Positions 26,817 to 32,968 of a stretch of DNA of 64,000 nucleotides are shown here, piece after piece. How positions within the stretch are numbered: the first letter of the stretch is position 1; every line of letters begins with the position of its first letter. The notes under the pieces are model-generated. The model was given only the letters and a program-made list of their open reading frames with translations, was not told where the DNA came from and did no database searches. Where the stretch lies: the NCBI RefSeq assembly GCF_040656415.1, contig NZ_JBFAMC010000006.1, positions 1 to 64,000 on the forward strand, given 5' to 3'. Origin of the DNA: Rhodococcus_F sp040656415. GTDB lineage: Bacteria > Actinomycetota > Actinomycetes > Mycobacteriales > Mycobacteriaceae. Position numbers and translations under genes: made by a program.

Positions 26817-27707
26817 CTAGTCGAGTTGGGCCGCCTCCGAAATAGTCAGCCGGTGCAGATCCACGAGACGCTCCTTGGTCAGCACATCGTTCGCGTATCC
26901 GCCCGCAAGTGTGAAGGCGATCGGGGTGTCCCGGTTTTTGGCCCACTCGAACACCATGCGCTCACGCTCGGCCAACACCTCGGTGGTGATCCCGGTGAGA
27001 CCACCGACGTCGCAGTCCTCGTGGGGGTCCATCCCGGCGTTGTAGAGCACCAGGTCGAACTGCGGGTCTCTCAGGCTGTCGACCTCGGCCAGTGCCGCCT
27101 CGCACTCGAGCAGGTAAGTGTCGGGGTCCATGACGAACCGGTACCGAAAGCGGTCGGTCTCGTCGTAGTCGTCGAATGTGCTGACTGCTATGTCGGTCTG
27201 CCAGACGTGCGGGTTGTCGCTGGCCGTCGAGCGGGTACCGCCACCACCGTGCGCGTCGAAGTCGACGATCAGCACATCCCTCGCGCCAGCGTCACGGGCG
27301 AGTATCGCGGCCAGCGACAGACCGTTGAAGGTGCAGAACCCGGCACCGGTGTTGCGGCGCGCGTGATGCAGTCCTGATGACAGGGTGCCCGCTACGCCCT
27401 CCTCGAGCGCGGCCAGGGCCGCGTCGACCATGCCTCCGGTAGATGCAGTGGTCGCTGTCCAGATGCCCTCGTCCCATGCGAAACCCTGGGACTCGGCCAG
27501 GTGTTTCGGGTGGCCGGTACGTACGGCATCGATGTAGTCCCGGTCGTGGATGAGCGCTAGCTGTGAGGCGTGGACGGGGGTCGGCTCGACTGTCTCGACG
27601 CCCGCGATGGGATTGTCGATCAGCGAGTCACACACCTCTTCCGACTTGCGGGTGGTGTCGAAGGAGTACTTGGCTGCGATGTAGTCGGGTGAGTAGAAGA
27701 CCTTCAT
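26817..27707 (-). CDS. Histone-deacetylase-superfamily amidohydrolase
   Basis: Zn-dependent deacetylase-fold protein of 296 aa, related to acetylpolyamine and acetoin-utilisation deacetylases. GLHHARRNTGAGFCTFNGLSLAA carries the catalytic His pair region, VLIVDFDAHGGGGTRS supplies metal-binding Asp and His, and LVLYNAGMDPHEDCDVGGL the third ligand region; FTLAGGYAND closes the site. It starts at the ATG with GGAAGGA about nine bases upstream, dropping 31 unsupported codons. The substrate (acetyl-polyamine, acetyl-lysine or other amide) cannot be told. Its upstream DNA contains a segment related to that before the gene at 28547. Confidence 0.9.
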   Translation of the reverse strand: MKVFYSPDYIAAKYSFDTTRKSEEVCDSLIDNPIAGVETVEPTPVHASQLALIHDRDYIDAVRTGHPKHLAESQGFAWDEGIWTATTASTGGMVDAALAALEEGVAGTLSSGLHHARRNTGAGFCTFNGLSLAAILARDAGARDVLIVDFDAHGGGGTRSTASDNPHVWQTDIAVSTFDDYDETDRFRYRFVMDPDTYLLECEAALAEVDSLRDPQFDLVLYNAGMDPHEDCDVGGLTGITTEVLAERERMVFEWAKNRDTPIAFTLAGGYANDVLTKERLVDLHRLTISEAAQLD

Positions 27708-27829
27708 CGATTGGTGTCCTTCCGGTACGTGGTGTGCTCGTGGGATCACTTGTTGGTTCCGGTTTTTCGGTGTTCGCACGTCCGATTGGACGTCATTCAC
27801 ACGGGAGCTGGGGGGACACCCGCGGCATC

Positions 27830-27955
27830 CGCATTCGTTACCGCGAGCCGCCCCGAGATGAAGAAGGGATGTGCAGTGAGTCGGGGCTTGGCTTCCGCAT
27901 CTCGTGAAGCTAGTGAAACGGTACGGCAGGTGTACGACAGATTCGCGCCTCGCGA
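27830..27955 (-). repeat. Upstream element, copy 1 (before the deacetylase gene)
   Basis: On the minus strand this stretch contains ATCTGTCG, AGCTTCACGAGATGCGG-like sequence (AGCTTCACGAGATGCGGA), then GCCAAGC and CCGACT in the same order and spacing as 29070-29200. The two copies differ in every reading frame, so conservation is at DNA level. It lies about 120-250 bp upstream of the deacetylase start. The whole gap 27708-28112 has no supported gene. Confidence 0.5.
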
Positions 27956-28112
27956 GGCGTTCCGGCGTACAGCATGGGGTCGAAGGTCCAAACGAATGAA
28001 AAAGGAATCCCGTCGCGGCCGGTCAGGGCTGTATCAGCGGACGATGCTGTGCGAGTGATGGTCTCGGCACTTCGCACCGCGCCCGATGCGCCGCAACGGA
28101 ACCCTCGACGGC

Positions 28113-28427
28113 TCAGCTACGGCGTTCTTGTTCGATTGCCGTGAGCAGCTTGGTGAGGCCATCCTTCTTGAGGGTGCCCCGGCTGTAAAGCGCGATGCCG
28201 ATCTTCTGGATCACATCCAGGGTGTAGCGACGATGCTCGCCCCGACCGACCCGCTTGATATCGAAAGGCTGTCCGTTCTCGTCCGTGATGTCCTGACGCA
28301 ACACCCAATACACCCACTGGTCGCTCTTCCCGAAAAGACCGGCGGCCTCTTTGGTGCTATAAGTCTTGGTCACCCCAGCCGCCGCAAGAACACCTTGGCC
28401 AGCTTCCTTGGTTGAAATCGTGGTCAT
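28113..28427 (-). CDS. Small helix-turn-helix protein, excisionase/MerR-like
   Basis: A 104-aa protein with TYSTKEAAGLFGKSDQWVYW, a helix-turn-helix of the kind used by excisionase and MerR-type proteins, followed by a wing-like RVGRGEHRRYTLDVIQKIG and a charged helix. The start is fixed by GAAGGAGA six bases upstream of the ATG. It follows the unknown gene at 28547 on the same strand with a 119-bp gap. Function may be transcription control or, if the region is mobile in origin, recombination directionality; no integrase is present. The DNA target is unknown. Confidence 0.7.
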   Translation of the reverse strand: MTTISTKEAGQGVLAAAGVTKTYSTKEAAGLFGKSDQWVYWVLRQDITDENGQPFDIKRVGRGEHRRYTLDVIQKIGIALYSRGTLKKDGLTKLLTAIEQERRS

Positions 28428-28546
28428 GCCCTTCTCCTTCATGTGTTCGAGACAATGTGACGAGCTGATGTGCAAGGGCGAATACGCGACGTGCTGTCGC
28501 CCGGTCATGGCCAGAGACGCACTCGCAGGTGCGAATTATGTGCTCA

Positions 28547-29002
28547 CTAAATAGAGTTCGGGTGATCGGCTGCTTGTCCGGGGATCGTGCGAGTGCAGGG
28601 CCTGGTATGCGTCACCTCAGCGAATGGTCTCGTCGACCCACGACTCCACCTGGCAGAATTACCCGCTCGGTAGGCACGCACGCACTCGTTGGCTCGAGTC
28701 GTTGCCTCTTCCGGGCCCGAGGTCTGATCGACGATCTCGATGGCGCGGTCCCAGGCGCCGGGCACACCGGCGGCCTCCAGAATGTCCAGAGCGGGTGTGA
28801 ATCGGCGCTGGCGGGCTCGGAAGGAAATCCAATTCGGTGACTGCGTGAAGCTGCTGAACTTCGGTTTGGGCGGATCCTGTTGTGCTACAATATCTTCAAC
28901 GTGTGTGGACAGCTCGGTTGCTGCGGCCTCAGGATCCGCAGCTGCACGCCGTCCAGAGATGAAATAGAGATTGCCGTACGGGATTTGATCATGTTCGGCC
29001 AT
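28547..29002 (-). CDS. Unknown protein upstream of the small helix-turn-helix gene
   Basis: A 151-aa soluble protein that I do not recognise. GCAGGAG lies five bases before the ATG, which supports the start. The first 115 residues look like a folded domain (YGNLYFISGRRAAADPEAAA, FTPALDILEAAGVPGAWDRA). The last 35 residues are Arg- and Pro-rich and could be readthrough of a damaged end. The gene precedes the helix-turn-helix gene, and its own upstream region contains copy 2 of the element seen before the deacetylase gene. Confidence 0.55.
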   Translation of the reverse strand: MAEHDQIPYGNLYFISGRRAAADPEAAATELSTHVEDIVAQQDPPKPKFSSFTQSPNWISFRARQRRFTPALDILEAAGVPGAWDRAIEIVDQTSGPEEATTRANECVRAYRAGNSARWSRGSTRPFAEVTHTRPCTRTIPGQAADHPNSI

Positions 29003-29069
29003 CGAAACTCCTGCGGTTCGGCCCGCCGCGGACGGGGGCGCACTTGCCTGCACCGGTCGGTACAGGCCG

Positions 29070-29200
29070 CTTCGTCATCCGAACCACCCCGAAAACGCCT
29101 TGGGGTTGGTGTGCGGCCAGTCGGAGCTTGGCGCCGCATCTCGTGAAGCTGATTCAACAATACATCAGCAGTCCGACAGATCTGCGTTATTGCTGTTCTT
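29070..29200 (-). repeat. Upstream element, copy 2 (before the unknown gene at 28547)
   Basis: Read on the minus strand it matches copy 1 at 27830-27955 in ordered blocks: ATCTGTCGGAC, then AGCTTCACGAGATGCGG, GCCAAGCTCCGACT and a GCACA block. It lies about 70-200 bp upstream of the gene start. Shared promoter, operator or untranslated RNA are possible. I see no gene in the rest of the gap 29003-29407. Confidence 0.5.
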
Positions 29201-29407
29201 GGGCGAGGCGCCGAGATTTGAGGAGTGTGGCATCCGTGGTGCCTGACGAGTCGCACTTATGGACTCGGCACTCCTGTGCCACAACGGTTCCCGCGACATG
29301 CTTCCTCTCGCCTATCGGGCAGCGCCAGTGTCGAAGGCCCGGGTGGACCGACACGGTTTACGTAGGTCGGGCACCCGGGCAGTTGACACTCGAGGGGCGC
29401 TTCTCCG

Positions 29408-30535
29408 TCAGCCCCGGGGAAGAACCTCGGACAGTACCGTCGGTAGCGTCGCCCAGTCTGAGGTGACGATGCTGGCGGAGTGAGTCGCCAGTTCGGCCAC
29501 CCGAGCCAGGGCCTCCGCTTCGGTTGGCGTCCAGGCGTCGATAGCCGGCGGCACACTTTCGGCGGACGTCATCACCAGCAGATAGCCGTTGTCGCGGTAC
29601 CACCCGGTGTCGATGTTCCGCGTCACGAATGAGGTCGCACCGCCGTCGAACACCACGAACCAGGGCCGAATCGACTCGTCCTCGTACTTCTTCACTCGTG
29701 GATCGCCCGTAACCGCCTCGTTGAGAACTGCAGGGAAGGCGACAGCCTTCTCGAGTTCACCTGTTGCCGCCAGGTCGCGGATATGCGTGGCGTACTCGAT
29801 GTCGGTCTTGAGGGTATCGAGCGGATTCTGCCCCTCGACTGTTCCAGGGGTCAGATAGAAAAGGAACTTGCCGCGCATCTCGTCACGAGTCGGCCAACCG
29901 TTGGTATCCACCGCGTCGTCCAGGGTCTTGCCCGAGTCGCCGACCAAGTCGGCCGGTGTCAGCAGCGCGTCGCCGAGCTGCTCTCTGACGAGCGCGTCGA
30001 ATTCACTAGGCCCCCGGTCGGAGGCGGCCGATCCGCTGGATGCAGATCCGCTGGATGCCGACCCACTGGACCCGCCGAGTTGGGTTCCGTTGAACCCGTC
30101 CTTCATCTCCATCTTGAAGATCACCGGGGGGTGGTTGGGGTTGGCCTCGTGCCAGGTCCGCATATCTTTGAGGCAGCCTTCGAGCCCTTGGTCACGCGCC
30201 CCGGTGCGTAACTGCGCCTCCGACTCCGCGCCGACGCAATTGTTGTCGTTGCCAAAGGGATTGGAATGCGAGACCCGCCATCCCGGGCCTGCGATGTTGC
30301 TCCACACATCGATTTCGATCAGCGCAGCACCGGAGTCCAGCGCATCGGCGAGGTAGGGGAAGGTGAACTTCTCATAGGCGTTGTGAACGCCGACCGTGGT
30401 GGTTTCGTCGTACCCGAGCAATCCGGGATCCACAGGCGGTTCGGCGGAGTTCGCGGTCGCGGGCAGCGAAACCAGGATCGCAGCCGCGGCCGTGAGAGAA
30501 GCAACCGCCGTGCGGTTCGGTCGGGAGATTGTCAC
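29408..30535 (-). CDS. Secreted phosphatidylinositol-specific phospholipase C-like protein (Ca2+-dependent type)
   Basis: Exported phosphodiesterase-fold protein of 375 aa. Residues 1-31 form a signal peptide (AAAAILVSLPATANSA). The TIM-barrel start shows VGVHNAYEKF with the first catalytic-type His, ALIEIDVWSN with Glu and Asp for calcium, and WRVSHSNPFGN with a second His. A 15-bp tandem repeat encodes SGSAS units in a surface loop at about residues 160-175. The GTG at 30535 has AAAGGCGG seven bases upstream. The likely substrate is a phosphoinositide or glycolipid; this is inference from family. It is divergent from rpsF. Confidence 0.8.
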   Translation of the reverse strand: MTISRPNRTAVASLTAAAAILVSLPATANSAEPPVDPGLLGYDETTTVGVHNAYEKFTFPYLADALDSGAALIEIDVWSNIAGPGWRVSHSNPFGNDNNCVGAESEAQLRTGARDQGLEGCLKDMRTWHEANPNHPPVIFKMEMKDGFNGTQLGGSSGSASSGSASSGSAASDRGPSEFDALVREQLGDALLTPADLVGDSGKTLDDAVDTNGWPTRDEMRGKFLFYLTPGTVEGQNPLDTLKTDIEYATHIRDLAATGELEKAVAFPAVLNEAVTGDPRVKKYEDESIRPWFVVFDGGATSFVTRNIDTGWYRDNGYLLVMTSAESVPPAIDAWTPTEAEALARVAELATHSASIVTSDWATLPTVLSEVLPRG

Positions 30536-30782
30536 TGTGTCGCCGCCTTTGTGATGAGGTGAATAGAGCAGCCGGGAGTGTATAGCGACACATGATCGAT
30601 GCGGGCAATTTTCATCGAACGCGTCGAGCGCTTCGATTCTGTCCGTCGTCTCGCCGTGTCTTCGTCCTGAGCAAGGTGTGCATGGAAGGGAACGCGGCCC
30701 GTGGTCGGACCGGACGGCCTGATTTCGCAGGTCAGGGGCTCGTCGTGTAGCCTGCAAAGGTTGCTGACGCAACGACCCTCCT

Positions 30783-30808
30783 GCCACGGACAGTCCGTGG
30801 CCGTTTTT
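30783..30808 (+). terminator. Intrinsic-terminator-like hairpin in the rpsF leader
   Basis: GCCACGGA-CAG-TCCGTGGC (8-bp perfect stem) is followed by CGTTTTTC, then 30 bp later by the rpsF start. No plus-strand gene ends upstream; the phospholipase gene is divergent and starts at 30535. It may therefore attenuate the rpsF operon instead of ending another transcript. Confidence 0.55.
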
Positions 30809-30837
30809 CACTAGTCCACAGGAGGTGATGAGGTCTT

Positions 30838-31125
30838 ATGCGTCAATACGAATTGATGGTCATCCTTGACCCCAGCCTGGACGAGCGCACGGTCGCTCCT
30901 TCACTGGATACGTTCCTCAACGTTGTTCGCCAAGACGGCGGCAAGATCGACAAGGTCGATCTTTGGGGTAAGCGTCGCCTCGCGTACGAGATCGACAAGC
31001 ACAGCGAAGGCATCTACGCGGTGATTGACATCAGCGCTGCTCCCGCCACTGTCGCGGAGCTCGATCGCCAGCTCGGTCTGAACGAGTCGGTGCTTCGCAC
31101 CAAGGTTCTGCGCCACAACAAGTGA
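30838..31125 (+). CDS. rpsF: 30S ribosomal protein S6
   Basis: Small-subunit ribosomal protein of 95 aa that binds together with S18. MRQYELMVILDPSLDERTV, WGKRRLAYEIDKHSEGIYAVI and LNESVLRTKVLRH are characteristic, and the length is usual. GGAGGTGATGAGG precedes the ATG. It is first of the rpsF-ssb-rpsR-rplI operon, whose order is conserved across bacteria. The leader has a terminator-like hairpin that may regulate it. Confidence 0.98.
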   Translation: MRQYELMVILDPSLDERTVAPSLDTFLNVVRQDGGKIDKVDLWGKRRLAYEIDKHSEGIYAVIDISAAPATVAELDRQLGLNESVLRTKVLRHNK

Positions 31126-31190
31126 TTTCTGTCGGCCACCAGCCTTAGGCTCGTGGCCAACCGAACTCCACATTCTGCAGGAGGAACCAC

Positions 31191-31712
31191 ATGGCAGGCG
31201 ACACAGTCATCACCGTCATCGGAAACTTGACGGCTGATCCGGAGCTTCGATTCACCCCCGCGGGTGCCGCGGTCGCGAACTTCACCATCGCGTCCACGCC
31301 CCGCACCTTCGACCGTCAGACCAATGAATGGAAAGACGGCGAAGCCCTGTTTCTGCGCTGCAACATCTGGCGTGAAGCAGCCGAGAACGTTGCGGAGAGC
31401 TTGACCCGTGGCTCGCGAGTGATCGCGAGCGGCCGGCTCAAGCAGCGCTCCTACGAAACTCGTGAAGGTGAGAAGCGCACTGTCGTCGAGCTAGAGGTCG
31501 ACGAGATCGGCCCCTCGCTGAAGTACGCCACGGCCAGGGTCAACAAGGCCAGTCGTGGCGGCGGAGGCGGAGGTGGCTTCGGTTCCTCCGGCGGATCGGG
31601 CGGCGGACGTCCGCAATCCACCAGCGGCGGAGATGATCCGTGGGGCAGTGCGCCGCAAGCGCAGGGCTCCTTCGGAAGCTCTGGTGGTGGGAGCGACGAA
31701 CCCCCGTTCTGA
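31191..31712 (+). CDS. ssb: Single-stranded DNA-binding protein
   Basis: Binds ssDNA during replication, recombination and repair. The 173-aa protein has an N-terminal OB fold (VITVIGNLTADPELRFTPAGAAVANFTIAS, FLRCNIWREAAENVAESL), a Gly-rich linker (about residues 122-150) and the acidic tip DEPPF that recruits partner proteins. GCAGGAGG lies upstream of the ATG. It lies between rpsF and rpsR as in most bacteria. Confidence 0.98.
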   Translation: MAGDTVITVIGNLTADPELRFTPAGAAVANFTIASTPRTFDRQTNEWKDGEALFLRCNIWREAAENVAESLTRGSRVIASGRLKQRSYETREGEKRTVVELEVDEIGPSLKYATARVNKASRGGGGGGGFGSSGGSGGGRPQSTSGGDDPWGSAPQAQGSFGSSGGGSDEPPF

Positions 31713-31750
31713 TCCGTACCTGATCGGAACATCCAGAAAAGAGCAAACTA

Positions 31751-31993
31751 ATGCCGAAGCCGCCCCAGCGCGAAAAGGTAATGAAGAAGAAGGTCTGCGT
31801 CTTCTGCAAAGAGAAGAACACGCAGATCGATTACAAGGACACGACGCTGCTGCGTAAGTACGTCAGCGATCGCGGCAAGATCCGTGCGCGCCGTGTCACC
31901 GGCAACTGCGTCCAGCACCAGCGCGACGTTGCCATTGCCGTCAAGAACTCACGTGAGGTGGCGCTGCTGCCTTACGCCTCAGTGGCTCGCTAA
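31751..31993 (+). CDS. rpsR: 30S ribosomal protein S18
   Basis: An 80-aa basic ribosomal protein. KKKVCVFCKEKNTQIDYKDT at the start keeps two Cys residues (VCVFC), and YVSDRGKIRARRVTGNCVQHQRDVAIAVKNSREVALLPY is typical. The Cys pair suggests the zinc-type paralogue form, although the remaining ligands are incomplete. It partners S6 on the 30S platform. It sits between ssb and rplI. Confidence 0.97.
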   Translation: MPKPPQREKVMKKKVCVFCKEKNTQIDYKDTTLLRKYVSDRGKIRARRVTGNCVQHQRDVAIAVKNSREVALLPYASVAR

Positions 31994-32010
31994 GGAAAGG
32001 GAGGGAAGAC

Positions 32011-32466
32011 ATGAAGCTCATCCTCACCGCTGAAGTGGACAACCTCGGTGCCCCTGGCGACACCGTCGAGGTCAAGGATGGCTACGGCCGCAACTACCTG
32101 CTTCCTCGCGGCCTGGCGATCGTTGCCACTCGTGGCGCTCAGAAGCAGGTCGAGGGCATCCGTCGTTCTCAGGAAGCTCGTGCTGTGCGCGGTCTCGACC
32201 ACGCCAAGGAGCTCAAGGATGCAATCGAGGGGCTCGAGTCGATCTCGCTGTCGGTCAAGACCGCCGGTGACTCGGGCAAGCTCTTCGGTTCGGTTACCGC
32301 CACGGACGTTGCCGGCGCGATCAAGGCGGCTGGTGGTCCCGTCGTCGACAAGCGCAACTTGGTGCTGCCGAAGGCTCACATCAAGGTGACCGGCAAGCAC
32401 GCCATCGCCGTGAACCTGCACCCTGACGTGGTTGCGAAGTTCCACCTGAACGTGGTCAGCGCTTAG
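32011..32466 (+). CDS. rplI: 50S ribosomal protein L9
   Basis: Large-subunit protein of 151 aa. The N-terminal domain MKLILTAEVDNLGAPGDTVEVKDGYGRNYLLPRGLAI carries the L9 signature, and a long connecting helix (KELKDAIEGLESISLSVK) leads to the C-terminal domain with KLFGSVTATDVAGAI. AAAGGGAGGG precedes the ATG. It is the last gene of the operon; an intrinsic terminator follows 20 bp after the stop. Confidence 0.98.
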   Translation: MKLILTAEVDNLGAPGDTVEVKDGYGRNYLLPRGLAIVATRGAQKQVEGIRRSQEARAVRGLDHAKELKDAIEGLESISLSVKTAGDSGKLFGSVTATDVAGAIKAAGGPVVDKRNLVLPKAHIKVTGKHAIAVNLHPDVVAKFHLNVVSA

Positions 32467-32485
32467 CCGTTTCGTTCTTGCAGAA

Positions 32486-32532
32486 CTGAGGCCCCCAAGC
32501 TCCTCGGAGCGTTGGGGGCCTCAGTTTGTTTG
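32486..32532 (+). terminator. Rho-independent terminator of the rpsF-rplI operon
   Basis: CTGAGGCCCCCAA and its complement (13-bp perfect outer stem), with an inner GCTCC/GGAGC stem, are followed by TTTGTTTGG. It lies just after the rplI stop. Confidence 0.92.
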
Positions 32533-32648
32533 GCCTGTGAGTTGGTCTATCATCCCTGTGAGTTGTGGGGCGAGACATCTTGCCGGGCGAATGCGATCGG
32601 CACGACACGCCCGACTCCCACAAGACGGAAGACACGCCGGACGAGTTT

Positions 32649-32789
32649 TCATCCACAGTTGTGGGAAACAGAAAATCGACTCTGAGCTTGCATTTTGGGA
32701 TGATAACGCCCACTTATCCTCAGGTTGTCCCCATGGGGTTAACAAAGGCATCCAGTCGTTTCCACAAACTATCCCCAACCCTGTGCACA
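32649..32789. promoter_or_regulatory. Cluster of DnaA-box-like 9-mers upstream of dnaB
   Basis: Within 141 bp there are TCATCCACA (32649), TTATCCTCA (32714) and TTGTCCCCA (32725), each one base from TTATCCACA or TTGTCCACA. Weaker matches are TTTCCCACA on the minus strand (32660-32668), GTTTCCACA (32758), CTATCCCCA (32769) and CTGTGCACA (32781). Short AT-richer patches lie between. The gap 32533-32968 holds no gene. The cluster could be a DnaA-controlled dnaB promoter, a DnaA-titrating locus or an origin-like relic. Confidence 0.6.
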
Positions 32790-32968
32790 GGACGGTTTGA
32801 ACACCGAGCCACGGGTCCCTAACGTCATTCAGCGTGTCTCCCTGTCTCGGCGGCGTTTGCCGCAAAGAGCCTGAGAAGGTTAGTCGGTAGGGGCGAGTAA
32901 AAAGAGTTCGGGGATCACGAGAAGCAGTTCTCGGTAGCAACCTAACAGTGACGTGGAAGGTCGGTCGA

